Shown: piece after piece, positions 17,601 through 25,309 of the stretch | Position numbering within the stretch: position 1 is the first letter of the stretch | How the letters are laid out: each line of letters opens with the position of its first letter | Source of the DNA: RUG369 sp050949645 | Lineage (GTDB): Bacteria; Planctomycetota; Planctomycetia; Pirellulales; Thermoguttaceae | Length of the DNA: 64,000 nucleotides | Direction of reading: 5' to 3' | Assembly: GCA_050949645.1 (NCBI GenBank) | Contig: JBMNGC010000001.1 | Span: 186,001 to 250,000, forward strand | Program-made: the position numbers and the translations under genes | Notes under the pieces: generated by a model | The model's input: only the letters and a program-made list of their open reading frames with translations | Told to the model about the DNA's origin: nothing | Database searches by the model: none

Positions 17601-18433
17601 ACGGTACCTTCCTGCTCGGCTTCCGCATTGTTTTGCAGCGTGACCTCAACGCGAGCGACCGCGTCGGTCAGGTCGTCGTTGTTGAAATTCGTAACGACCT
17701 TCGTGTCGACGACTGCTACCGCAGGCTGGACGTAATAGTAGACGGAGCGAAAGATACCGCTGAGCCTGAAGAAGTCCTGATCTTCGAGATAGGAGCCGTC
17801 CGAGAAGCGGTATACCTTAACCGCGATCGTATTTTTCCCGGGTCGAACCGCGTTAGAGATATCGAATTCTACGAAGGTCCGGGCGTCTTTACCCATCCCT
17901 ATTTCCTGACCGTTGACGTAGACGTAATAGCAGGATTCAACGCCGTCGAAATGAAGAACGATTTTTTTATCTTTAGCAACGTCGTCGGACTCGACGTTAA
18001 AATCACGGCGATAGAGTCCGGTCCAGTTCTCGTCGTCGGGAATAAACGGCGGGTTCCAAGGTTGCGGCCAGGGGTAGGGGATATTCGTGTAGAGCGGATA
18101 CCCGTACCCCTCAGTCTGAAAGTTGGAGGGAACGGAAATGAGGTCCCAATCGTCGTCGGCGAAATCTTCGGCTTCAAAGCCAGACGGTACGTCTCCTGGA
18201 GTAGGAGCGAGCTGGAATTTCCACATGCCGTCGAGGGAATGACGCTCGTATGCGGTCGCGGCGAAAATTGAGCGCGGAGGAAGATTATTGATACCGACGA
18301 CTTCTGGATTGAGTCTATCCGGAAGCGGTTGTTTCTCGGGCGTCTGAGCCATGGTCGCGGAGAGCGCGAAGATAAAGAGAGCACAACCGACGAAGACGCG
18401 CGACGCGCGTCGTAAAACGCTTTGGTTTAGCAT
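14615..18433 (-). CDS. Secreted GH2 beta-galactosidase (LacZ-like) with an inserted LamG domain
   Basis: This 1272-residue exported protein has a signal peptide ending near ATMAQ, and ATG 18433 is preceded by AGGAGATGAT. GH2 order is clear: sugar-binding beta-sandwich (DGMWKFQLAPTPGDVP), immunoglobulin-like domain, and TIM barrel with RTSHYPDDPRWYDLCDKYG, acid/base Glu in IIWSLGNESGNG (about residue 491) and nucleophile Glu in LILCEYAHAMGN (about 559). Between WDWIDQGL (about 605) and the barrel end near residue 860 lies a ~200-residue insertion with a LamG/concanavalin-like fold (FTLEALVCPYSN, ELILYIDGKEVGR, GALVGAVRAYDRALSSEEIA). The LacZ small-chain domain follows. Its usual RPQENGNRTDVRW-type motif reads KPCEFGARCDCRW, with three cysteines. 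It likely releases terminal beta-galactosides from complex glycans outside the cytoplasm; the substrate is unknown. Confidence 0.92.
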   Translation of the reverse strand: MLNQSVLRRASRVFVGCALFIFALSATMAQTPEKQPLPDRLNPEVVGINNLPPRSIFAATAYERHSLDGMWKFQLAPTPGDVPSGFEAEDFADDDWDLISVPSNFQTEGYGYPLYTNIPYPWPQPWNPPFIPDDENWTGLYRRDFNVESDDVAKDKKIVLHFDGVESCYYVYVNGQEIGMGKDARTFVEFDISNAVRPGKNTIAVKVYRFSDGSYLEDQDFFRLSGIFRSVYYYVQPAVAVVDTKVVTNFNNDDLTDAVARVEVTLQNNAEAEQEGTVALSIDALNPKNVNVKEEIGGASPHEGESETFLIPPGQRKTLVLEIPIKSPFLWSAETPWLYPATLALYDADFNKTLDSSFNIGFRKVEIKDGQLLVNNKPIFIKGVNRHEHHPFTGHAITEEEMMKDVVLMKKLNINTVRTSHYPDDPRWYDLCDKYGLYLIDEANIEAHGMGYGRESLANPPEWLAAHMNRTQRMAYRDRNHPSIIIWSLGNESGNGPNFMATYDWLKEFDPTRPVQYERSGMDRNTDIYCPMYTSVGGCIDYAKREAQKEEGKRPLILCEYAHAMGNANGNFTLYWDAFREHELLQGGCIWDWIDQGLAMRVPIQKVDDASTNEYPISIVGVIGAKEEIGQIFNGCKTSPEKSRLGLKGYAIVGGGSDAASTGIGADYPAYAEKISKLNFVGKQAFTLEALVCPYSNAVGPYIGKSDFQYALKQQNNGAQLYIHNGSRWIDVSGTVDDWLMNWHDVAGVYTGEELILYIDGKEVGRTQCSEAIAESPYPVEIGRNSYHTDRLVGALVGAVRAYDRALSSEEIAQNFADRDNRDGLQLFVDFNEASITQTDDVYYGYGGNFGPVDVLSDRNFCMNGIVSPDLTTHPSCQEIKHSYANVFIAHVDDDATGAVYSVTNDNFFRDLSNIEIKATLLENGVPTLVRTYKPGVDFDNVGPRETRTLTLGDEFTQYAHQPNAEYIVNFDVILTGGEALLEPGFVLQTEQYRLPIYEPGDDVFKAAAPENGAELAATILDKVQLDFWRAPTDSDRGYNMSGRQGVWRNAGFEIDWNPLKELSPGVFERSGEFASIDATISEKVSLGENGMYKLAFSIVKGENLPDPLRFGAYFFVDGDSQVEYYGRGPEENYWDRKDGSPVGLYKTTVDDMSVFCYSKPCEFGARCDCRWIEVTGKDGTKLRVTALDANGVKTDANGTATITASVRRALNRDLESVEHHWQLPPRDFAVLNVDLLGQGVGGDQAWGAQPYPQFRLSDKSYSYEILVQETK

Positions 18434-18573
18434 ATCATCTCCTGTATAAAACGAAACGGCTCGTTCTGTCAGCGCGACGAGCCATTACCGTATGACCAAA
18501 ACAGATGCGCGTCGGCGCAAGGAGGTCCCCTGGAAGGGCGACGCGACGTCAGCGCGCAGACGTTGTAAGGAAA

Positions 18574-19089
18574 TCAGTCTTTATTGAGATAAGACTCCAG
18601 ATCGATAACGCTGGAATCACCGCCAGATTTTTTTACAAATTTTGGCTCATCTGAAACGAGATCGTCAAAATCGACGAGCTCAGCGACTTGGTCGTCCTCA
18701 GGCTCGGCAGGCTCCGAATCATCTTGGGAAGGCGTTTTTGTCAGCTTTTCCTCCGATTGAGGAGCGGGGTCGAACTCGCTGTCGTCGCTGGGGGGCGCTC
18801 CAACAGGGTCGACGCGGAGCATGAGTCGACCGATGGCGATTGCGTCGCCGAAGTTAAGCGCGACTCCTCTTCCAATTCGAGCGTTTCGAAAGAAGGTGCC
18901 GTTAAGCGACCCGAGATCGCGCGCCATCACGACGCCATTTTCCTCGTAAAATTCGCAATGTCGACGACTGATTAGCGGGTGGACAATTGTGACGTCGCAC
19001 TGTTTGCCGCGACCAATGACGCAAGGGAGCGACATTTCGCGCGAGAAGTACTCTTTTTCGCCGCTGTAAATGGTCAGCAAGACTTCCAT
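18574..19089 (-). CDS. FHA-domain protein
   Basis: This 171-residue protein starts at ATG 19089, with AGGAG 6 nt upstream. Residues about 20-90 form a forkhead-associated domain, the phosphothreonine-binding module. The core motifs are present: VIGRGKQCDV, the SRRH of PLISRRHCEFY, and the Asn of LGSLNGTFFRN. The second half is a low-complexity acidic and proline-rich tail. Such proteins act as scaffolds for Ser/Thr kinase signalling, but no kinase or phosphatase is encoded nearby. It lies upstream of the beta-galactosidase gene on the same strand, 140 bp apart; the linkage is probably incidental. Confidence 0.88.
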   Translation of the reverse strand: MEVLLTIYSGEKEYFSREMSLPCVIGRGKQCDVTIVHPLISRRHCEFYEENGVVMARDLGSLNGTFFRNARIGRGVALNFGDAIAIGRLMLRVDPVGAPPSDDSEFDPAPQSEEKLTKTPSQDDSEPAEPEDDQVAELVDFDDLVSDEPKFVKKSGGDSSVIDLESYLNKD

Positions 19090-19316
19090 CAAACGCTCCT
19101 GAAGGTTTAATGTGAAAAGAACGCCTTACACGGAGGACGTTGAGCCGTCTCTTTTTGCTCTGGCGACCCCACCCCAATATATTGCGTGCCGCTCCGAAAA
19201 TCAAGAAGTTCGCACACGACACGTGAAAAAAAGGGGAAAAAGGTTGTTTTCATGAACGGACGCGCGGATAAGGCCTTTTGCAAGCGGCGATAAAATTCAA
19301 ATTTCGAAAATGGCGC
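19090..19316. other. Intergenic region between FHA gene and tRNA-Gly cluster
   Basis: This divergent region should contain the promoter of the FHA gene on the minus strand. No -35/-10 pair of good quality was identified for that gene. The tRNA promoter lies at the right end of the gap. Confidence 0.4.
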
Positions 19317-19344
19317 TTGCCCGTGATAAAAGTTCTGTTATAAT
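19317..19344 (+). promoter_or_regulatory. Sigma-70-type promoter of the tRNA-Gly cluster
   Basis: TTGCCC (19317-19322) and a perfect TATAAT (19339-19344) are separated by 16 bp. The first tRNA begins 50 bp downstream, so the leader is short. Confidence 0.8.
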
Positions 19345-19394
19345 ACCGCCGGTTGTCGCGACGTCGTGGTAGACGTCGGCGATTTCCGTTTCAC

Positions 19395-19467
19395 GCGGGC
19401 GTAGCTCAGTTGGTAGAGCACGACGTTGCCAACGTCGTTGTCGAGGGTTCGAACCCCTTCGCCCGCT
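19395..19467 (+). tRNA. tRNA-Gly (anticodon GCC), copy 1
   Basis: This is a 73-nt cloverleaf: acceptor GCGGGCG pairs with CGCCCGC, the D-arm is GCTC/GAGC, the anticodon stem is CGACG/CGTCG with loop TTGCCAA (anticodon GCC), and the T-arm loop is TTCGAAC. The 3' CCA is not encoded. It is the first of three tandem copies. Confidence 0.96.
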
Positions 19468-19545
19468 CTTCCGAATTGGGGACTTTCAGAGTCTCCTTCC
19501 GAGTTGACAGACGCGCGATTCGTCGCTAAAGTCGTCAGCGCTCTT

Positions 19546-19618
19546 GCGGGCGTAGCTCAGTTGGTAGAGCACGACGTTGCCAACGTCGTTGTCGAGGGTT
19601 CGAATCCCTTCGCCCGCT
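19546..19618 (+). tRNA. tRNA-Gly (anticodon GCC), copy 2
   Basis: It is the same as copy 1 except for one base in the T-loop region (TTCGAAT). The preceding 78-nt spacer is clearly homologous to the spacer before copy 3, which points to tandem duplication of a tRNA-plus-spacer unit. Confidence 0.96.
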
Positions 19619-19699
19619 CTTCTGAAATTGGAGACTTCCAGAGGACTCCTTTCAGAGTTTGCCGACGCGCGATTCGTCGTTAAATTCAGTCGCACTCTT

Positions 19700-19772
19700 G
19701 CGGGCGTAGCTCAGTTGGTAGAGCACGACGTTGCCAACGTCGTTGTCGAGGGTTCGAACCCCTTCGCCCGCT
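19700..19772 (+). tRNA. tRNA-Gly (anticodon GCC), copy 3
   Basis: This copy is identical to copy 1 across the 73 nt. All three share one upstream promoter and one downstream terminator, so they are probably one transcript. Confidence 0.96.
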
Positions 19773-20194
19773 CTTAATGGCGTTTCTCCTGTTTTGGACA
19801 TGGGTTTCGTTGGAAGCAGCTTGTTCCGAACATTTGGCCTTGCCTCTTTCAATAATTGGCGCGCCTGTGTTTTGGGCGCGCTTTTTTAATCGCGCCTCAC
19901 TTGGGCTCTAGTTGCGAGATCTTTGTTCATGATCGGGAAACGGCGACGTTTTCAGATCTTCTTTTTTCGCAGCGCGTTTAAAGAGACTTTCTGAAGCTTC
20001 GTCCCCATACAAGGCCCGACGTCGCCCTTCGACGCGACGTTATTTCAGAGTATAGACCTCCTGATGCGGGAACGCTGTCCGATCGATTCGCGGCGGCGCG
20101 CAAGCGCGTTCAGGATTATATTCGTCCCTTTTAACGCAAGGAACACGCGGGAGCTCTCATCCCGCCGCCCTTCATGATTCAGGATGCGTAGATT
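19773..20194. other. Intergenic region between tRNA-Gly cluster and trigger factor
   Basis: This 422-bp stretch contains the tRNA terminator (separate entry) and then about 300 bp leading to tig. No gene is seen. A promoter for tig is expected, but no clear -35/-10 pair was found by eye. Confidence 0.45.
19859..19887 (+). terminator. Terminator of the tRNA-Gly cluster
   Basis: Stem GCGCGCC (19859-19865) pairs with GGCGCGC (19875-19881), followed by six T residues (19882-19887). It lies 86 nt after the third tRNA. Confidence 0.85.
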
Positions 20195-21679
20195 ATGGAA
20201 AATGAAGTGAACGCAAACGAAGAAGTACGCGAGTTGACTCTAGCCGTCGACGTCCAAGAAAGAAGCGCGTGCGAGCGTCACATCAAGATTGAAGTTTCTC
20301 GCGAAGACGTTGACTTCTATTTTGACCGCGAATACGAATTGTTCCGCGAAAGTCGGCCGATTCCTGGTTTCCGCGCCGGAAAAGCGCCGCGAAAGCTGAT
20401 CGAAAAAAGATTCCACAAGGAAGTTGTGGAGCGCGTTAAGAACTCTCTCATTCTTGATTCTATCTCTCAGATGAACAAGGAGCAGAATCTCACGACGATT
20501 AGCGAGCCCCAGATCGATCCCAACGCGATTATTGTCCCTGAAACAGGTCCCTTCGTCTACGAGTTTGATATTGAGGTTCGCCCGACGTTCGATATTCCGA
20601 ACTGGAAGGGCGTCAAGCTTGAGAAGCTCGTTCACGAGTTCACGCCCGCTGAAATTGACGCGGCAATCACTCGTATCCAGACCTCCTATGGTAGGCTTGT
20701 TGACAAGGGCGCCCCTGCCGAGCTGGGCGACTATATCGTTACGAAGTTGACCTTCCTTTGCGATGGGAAAGAACTTCGTAGCTCTGATCATGAAACGCTC
20801 CGCATTCGCAAGACCCTTTCTTTCCGCGACTGCACGATCAACGACTTTGGCAAGCTCGTCGAAGGCGTCGTTCCGGGAGATACCCGCTCAACGAAAGTTT
20901 CGCTTTCCGAGGATGTCCCGACCGAAGATCTGCGCGGCAAGGAAATAGAAGCTGTTTTCGATATTGTTGAGGTCAAAAAGGCTGAGATTCCGGAGCTCAA
21001 CGAGGAATTCCTCCAGATGCTTGGCGGCTTCGAGAATATGGGCGATTTCCGCGACGTTGTTCTCGAGGAACTCAAGCGTCAAATGGAGTATGAACAGCAG
21101 CAGCGCGTCCGCCGTCAGATCGCGCTTCTCCTTACTGAAGGAGCGGATTGGGAACTTCCGCCTCAGATGCTGAAACGTCAGCAGGCACGCGAGCTTCAGC
21201 GCGCCTACTATGAGTATCAGCGCAGCGGTTTCACCGACGAACAGATTAACAGCCAGAGGAACCAGTTGATCCAGAACGCCAAGGCTTCGACCGCTCAGGC
21301 GCTGAAAGAGCACTTCATTCTCGAAGCGATTGCGGAAAGCGAAGGCATTGACGTTGAAGAACGTGATTTTGAGCTCGAAATCATGCTCATTGCCGCTCAG
21401 ACGGGCGAATCGCCGCGTCGCGTCCGCGCTCGTATCGACAGAGACGGTACTTCCGATATCCTGCGCAACCAGATTATCGAGCGCAAGGTTATCGATCTGA
21501 TCATGAAGTCCGCTGAATTCACCGAAGTCCCGTACCAGCCGCCGACTCTTACCGACGAGGCGGTCGACTGGTCCGCGAGCGGCGACGAGGACGAGGAAGA
21601 AATTCCGGAAGTCACCGAGGAAGACGCCAAGGCAGCGAACCGCGAAGCGACCGACCCCGACGCCGCCAAGGGCATGTAG
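20195..21679 (+). CDS. tig: Trigger factor, ribosome-associated chaperone
   Basis: This 494-residue protein folds nascent chains at the ribosome exit tunnel. The N-terminal ribosome-binding domain has the signature loop in IPGFRAGKAPRKLIEKRF (about residues 50-68). A FKBP-like peptidyl-prolyl isomerase domain follows (about 165-255), then the long helical chaperone arms (to about 430). The final ~50 residues are an acidic Glu/Asp extension ending in KGM, longer than in E. coli. The start ATG 20195 has only a modest AGGA upstream. In many bacteria clpP and clpX follow tig, but here the next gene is maf on the other strand. Confidence 0.95.
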   Translation: MENEVNANEEVRELTLAVDVQERSACERHIKIEVSREDVDFYFDREYELFRESRPIPGFRAGKAPRKLIEKRFHKEVVERVKNSLILDSISQMNKEQNLTTISEPQIDPNAIIVPETGPFVYEFDIEVRPTFDIPNWKGVKLEKLVHEFTPAEIDAAITRIQTSYGRLVDKGAPAELGDYIVTKLTFLCDGKELRSSDHETLRIRKTLSFRDCTINDFGKLVEGVVPGDTRSTKVSLSEDVPTEDLRGKEIEAVFDIVEVKKAEIPELNEEFLQMLGGFENMGDFRDVVLEELKRQMEYEQQQRVRRQIALLLTEGADWELPPQMLKRQQARELQRAYYEYQRSGFTDEQINSQRNQLIQNAKASTAQALKEHFILEAIAESEGIDVEERDFELEIMLIAAQTGESPRRVRARIDRDGTSDILRNQIIERKVIDLIMKSAEFTEVPYQPPTLTDEAVDWSASGDEDEEEIPEVTEEDAKAANREATDPDAAKGM

Positions 21680-21718
21680 TGAATTCGGACCTTTAGGTTC
21701 GCATCGACATTAAAAAAA

Positions 21719-21756
21719 AGTCTCCGCCGTCATTTGTCGGCGGAGACTTTTTATTT
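21719..21756. terminator. Bidirectional terminator between tig and maf
   Basis: A perfect 11-bp stem (21719-21729 with 21738-21748) is flanked by a T-run on the right and an A-run (AAAAAAAA) on the left. It can serve both convergent genes. Confidence 0.9.
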
Positions 21757-21775
21757 TAACGAGACGTAGCTTCCG

Positions 21776-22549
21776 TCAGGATTTGTGAAAGCGCTTCGTT
21801 ATTTCGAGCGCCAGCGCTTCCAACGGTAGGCCGACCACGTTTGACTCGCTTCCTGAGACGAGCTTGAGCCAGTCGTTACCATCCTGATACCCGAATGCGC
21901 CCGCCTTACCTTTCCAGAGTTCGGAATCGAGGTAATATCGGAGCTGCTCCTCTTCAAGCTCGTCCATCAGCAATTCGGAAACCTCGACTCTCGTTTCTAA
22001 CCTGGCGTCATTCGGGCCTGATTCATAGTCGACAATTTCAACGCGCTGGAGCGCCATGCCCGTGATCACTTCGTGTCGCGAACCGCTGAGCGTCCTCAAC
22101 ATCCGTTCAGCGTCGGCGCGGTCCTCTGGTTTGCCAAGGATCGCCCCGTCGCATACCGCGATCGAATCGCAAGCGAGCACGAGATAGGGCGCGCCTGAAA
22201 GACTAGGCTTAAAGTACGGCGCGACCTGCCAGCGCCCCTGCGAAACTTTTCCGCATAACTGCCGCGCTACGTCACGCGCCTTTGCGATCGATAGCTCGCG
22301 CGCGTATTCGTCGGGCGAGAGAGCCGCGTCAAGCCTGGCGACTTCTTCTTCGACCTCTTTTTTCGCGGGCAGAATGGCAAAATGATAGCCGTCCTGGGTT
22401 AATAACTGTCGCCGCCTCGGCGACTGACTGCCAAGAACAAGACGAAATGCGCTCTGACTGAGCGCCGCCGCAGATCGGCGAGCGTCGATTTGTGGTTCGG
22501 ACACGGGAAACCTACTGATTCCTGGGATATTTTGCGCTGCAAGACGCAT
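21776..22549 (-). CDS. maf: Maf-family nucleoside triphosphate pyrophosphatase
   Basis: Maf proteins hydrolyse non-canonical or canonical NTPs to NMP and act in housecleaning or division arrest. Signatures present: the N-terminal LVLGSQSPRRRQLL phosphate-binding loop, ACDSIAVCDGAILGKPED, GSRHEVITGMAL, and GKAGAFGYQD near the C-terminus. The 257-residue frame begins at ATG 22549, but that codon sits directly after the T-run of an upstream terminator and lacks a ribosome binding site. GTG 22501, preceded by AGTAGG, leaves a 241-residue protein that still carries a ~20-residue leader before the fold. I favour the GTG but give the longer frame. The gene converges with tig. Confidence 0.9.
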   Translation of the reverse strand: MRLAAQNIPGISRFPVSEPQIDARRSAAALSQSAFRLVLGSQSPRRRQLLTQDGYHFAILPAKKEVEEEVARLDAALSPDEYARELSIAKARDVARQLCGKVSQGRWQVAPYFKPSLSGAPYLVLACDSIAVCDGAILGKPEDRADAERMLRTLSGSRHEVITGMALQRVEIVDYESGPNDARLETRVEVSELLMDELEEEQLRYYLDSELWKGKAGAFGYQDGNDWLKLVSGSESNVVGLPLEALALEITKRFHKS

Positions 22550-22552
22550 GTA

Positions 22553-22581
22553 AAAAAGAAGGGACGCGAGCGTCCCTTCTT
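22553..22581 (-). terminator. Terminator of the secreted protein gene 22622-23596
   Basis: An 11-bp perfect stem (AAGAAGGGACG with CGTCCCTTCTT) closes a 4-nt loop and is followed on the minus strand by a TTTTTT run. It lies about 40 nt after the stop at 22622. Confidence 0.85.
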
Positions 22582-22621
22582 GCGATAATCTACTACTTGA
22601 GCCGCGTAACCGGCGGTTTAA

Positions 22622-23596
22622 TTACTCCTCGGCGTCGAAAGCGGATTCGATCGCGTCGTTGACTGCGGACTGAACGGCGTCGGTCGCGGCTGAGTCTGGC
22701 TCTTTAACGACTTCTTTCGGTTCGACGTTAAGATCTTCTATCTCGTCGTTGGTAATTTCCTTCATTCCTTCGGCTTCTTCCGCTTCAGGCTCGACGAGCT
22801 TAAAGTCATCGACGTCGGCCTTTGGCAACGTCTCTGTCTCTCCTTCTTCAATCGCGGTATGGAAAATAACGCTTGGGAGACCAAAGAAGAAGGGTTCGCT
22901 TTCAGAAGGCTCGCCGTTCGGCGCGCGAGAGCCAAGGCGAAGGATGGCGAGCGGACGACCTCGGACGCTCGCGGCGACGACGGGGTCAACGCTCTGCGGA
23001 ACGTCGAAGGTGAGACTCTCGTTCGTGTCGCTTGCGTCGACGTTGGCGGCGTTAGCCGAGTTTTCGACAAAGATAACGCGGGTCACAAAATTTCCACGAA
23101 ACGCGAGAGCAAGGTCGCGCATCGGGACTTCTATCTCGACGGGAAATTCCCACTCTTTGCCCTCCGGCGGGCGGAGTTTTCCAATGATTTCAAGAGTAGG
23201 GTAGAGCTCCTGGCCAGGATAGGTTGCGACGTCGGAAATCTTAAAACGATAGACGGATCCAAGCTGCAACGCAAAGATATTGGAATCGCCTGGCGCTTCT
23301 TCAAAAGCGCCGAGCTGAGCGACTTTAACCTTGACGCCTTCCGGAAGTTTCCACTGTACCGGTTGGAACGGCCTCTCGCGCTCGTTGAGCGTCTTGAGAG
23401 CGGCGAGTTGACCGGTTGGAATGTCAGGATGGTTGATGGGGCGAAGTCCCGGCGACGCCGGGTAAGGCCTGCCGATAGCGCCGCCGCGCGGATTCTGAGC
23501 GAGGGTCGACTGACAAAGGGCTATAAGGACGAGGAGCGCGGCGCAGATCGTACGAGTCATAAAACCGACGCCTCTGGTCCGACGAATGCTGAACAT
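22622..23596 (-). CDS. Secreted protein of unknown function, paralogue A
   Basis: The 324-residue protein has a signal peptide (hydrophobic ICAALLVLIALCQ, cleavage near TLAQN). The middle of the protein resembles the neighbour at 23814-24650: both have a segment YPTLEI or YPTLTI, GNFVTRVIF or GNFVTKVIF, then SVDPVVAA or GVDPIVEA, then LAILRLGSR or LAIIQIGNK. The last ~90 residues are acidic and proline/valine-rich low complexity, absent from the paralogue. ATG 23596 has AGGGA 6-7 nt upstream; an internal ATG at 23560 would also leave a signal peptide. I do not recognise the family, and an extracytoplasmic structural or envelope role is only a guess. Confidence 0.8.
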   Translation of the reverse strand: MFSIRRTRGVGFMTRTICAALLVLIALCQSTLAQNPRGGAIGRPYPASPGLRPINHPDIPTGQLAALKTLNERERPFQPVQWKLPEGVKVKVAQLGAFEEAPGDSNIFALQLGSVYRFKISDVATYPGQELYPTLEIIGKLRPPEGKEWEFPVEIEVPMRDLALAFRGNFVTRVIFVENSANAANVDASDTNESLTFDVPQSVDPVVAASVRGRPLAILRLGSRAPNGEPSESEPFFFGLPSVIFHTAIEEGETETLPKADVDDFKLVEPEAEEAEGMKEITNDEIEDLNVEPKEVVKEPDSAATDAVQSAVNDAIESAFDAEE

Positions 23597-23813
23597 AGCA
23601 GTTCCCTGTCGTTTGAGACTAAAAAAACGCGAGTCGCCAAAGAACGCTCGAGGTCGGCGTCGCGGCGCAGTTCGACCATATCGAGCGAGTTAACGACTCG
23701 CGGCGATCAAATTGGCGCCGAACGGCCTTGGCATCGAAACCGTTAGGAACGTCGACGAGCCGCCGCCGAGATCGTCCTTTAACGACCTCGGAATTCGGAC
23801 GCTAAAGTTTTAA

Positions 23814-24650
23814 TCAATGATTGGTCCAGTACCCCTCAACGCTCGGAACGCTCGTGGAAGGTACGGGACGAACCGGCGTGAAGAACGGTTCCGGATCTGG
23901 CGCCGGGACCGTAGGAAGCTCGGTCATGTTCTTATCGCTGGTCGACGCGGGCGTACCCCAAGCGGCGACGTTAACGCCGGAAATCGGGATCTGCTCGCCA
24001 GGAATGACGGAGGCGTCAGCGCCGAAGTACTCAGAACCTTCGATGGAGAGATCCTTATTGCCGATCTGAATGATGGCAAGGATCGCGCCGCGATTCTGGG
24101 CTTCGACGATCGGATCGACGCCAGCGGGAAGCTGCGTGTTGACAATCGTATCGACTCCGCCGGCGAGCGCAAGGTTCTGGTACCGCTGCGAGGGCAGGAA
24201 GATAACCTTGGTGACGAAGTTGCCATTCTGAACCTGGTCAAAATCGTTCTCGGTGAACTTCACCGGGATCGCGTTGTGATCCAGATAAGCGCGAGTACGA
24301 GGAGTAATCGCATTGATGGTTAACGTCGGATAGAGGACGAGGTCGTCGCGGTTCGGGATATTGGCAATTTTGAGTCGATAGCTACGAGCTGTCTGGAAGT
24401 TTTGGAAGGCAGCTTTTGAATCGCGGCACACGACAGGCACGGAGGCGAAATCGCCAATTTGCGCGACGTCCCACTGGATCGTCATACCTTCTGACCCCTT
24501 AAAAGCAACCTGGGCGACGGTAGCTTGACGCTGACCAACAGTTGGCCGAAGACCGGCGATCTGGTTAGCGGCAGAGCTCGCGTCACGAACAGGACCCGCG
24601 CCGCAAGCAACGACAATAGTCAGAGCCAGGAATAGCGTCTTATTACGCAT
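23814..24650 (-). CDS. Secreted protein of unknown function, paralogue B
   Basis: This 278-residue protein is exported by a signal peptide (LFLALTIVVACGAG, cleavage likely in the following ~15 residues). The cysteine in VACGAG does not form a convincing lipobox. Shared blocks with paralogue A cover residues about 90-215. The C-terminus is proline-rich (VPAPDPEPFFTPVRPVP) and ends in a short polar tail. ATG 24650 is preceded by AGGGAGAG. A promoter is visible about 250 bp upstream. The function is unknown; duplication and divergence of the pair is directly visible. Confidence 0.8.
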   Translation of the reverse strand: MRNKTLFLALTIVVACGAGPVRDASSAANQIAGLRPTVGQRQATVAQVAFKGSEGMTIQWDVAQIGDFASVPVVCRDSKAAFQNFQTARSYRLKIANIPNRDDLVLYPTLTINAITPRTRAYLDHNAIPVKFTENDFDQVQNGNFVTKVIFLPSQRYQNLALAGGVDTIVNTQLPAGVDPIVEAQNRGAILAIIQIGNKDLSIEGSEYFGADASVIPGEQIPISGVNVAAWGTPASTSDKNMTELPTVPAPDPEPFFTPVRPVPSTSVPSVEGYWTNH

Positions 24651-25309
24651 CTGTTTATCTCTCCCTTTCGAGACGTCAAGTCGAAGATTTTGGAAGCGTC
24701 CGGCTTTATGAGGTCAGCCGCTGAAACGTTCCGGCGTCGCGCGACGCCGGAATTCCGGTCGACTACGAATCGACGCGAAAATCATCAAATCGACGAATAA
24801 AAATTTTGCTGTGTACTGTATCCGCAGGACGCGCAGGCGTTCTGTCTTGTTGCTAAGTTACAAGCGGTCCGATTCAGAAGACGCCAACGCTTTGCTCATT
24901 TAAAGTATAACGCGCGTCGACGCAGTCTTCAATAAAAAGTCGATGAAACTCCGCTATATCGAAAGTTTTGCGCCGATAAAATTCGACTGACTGTCGCTGA
25001 CGTTAAATCGCTCATTACCGGCGTCCGCAAACCGTCGAGTTTGCATCGTCTTTGCATCTTTTCGACTGTGATCGACCCCAAGTTGAAATAATTAAGTGTT
25101 CTTTCGCGCCGCCTTTCTAAAATCAGCACGTTTTGGAACGATAAGAATGACGAAGAGTATTGTGTGCAATGTTTGAGAAATGACAAACGCAACGAATACG
25201 CGGAATGCGACGAGAAGAACTCGGCTATCTTGACGTCGACGCAACGACTTATTATCCTCCGATACGCTTTGGAGAGAGTTCCTAGCGCAATGTTGTTATG
25301 GAGAACGTT
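24651..25309. other. Divergent intergenic region with a long leader
   Basis: This 659-bp region lies between two divergently transcribed secreted-protein genes. It contains a good minus-strand promoter (separate entry), giving paralogue B a leader of about 245 nt. The right part leads to the gene at 25310. No gene or tRNA was recognised; the short frames here lack ribosome binding sites. Confidence 0.45.
24904..24932 (-). promoter_or_regulatory. Sigma-70-type promoter for secreted paralogue B
   Basis: On the minus strand TTGAAG (24927-24932) and TATACT (24904-24909) are separated by exactly 17 bp. Transcription would begin near 24897, well upstream of ATG 24650. Confidence 0.65.

Noticed and set aside
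19426..19852. Open frames covering the tRNA-Gly region (e.g. 19577-19777 plus, 19486-19695 minus)
   Set aside because: They are read-through of three clear tRNA genes and their homologous spacers.
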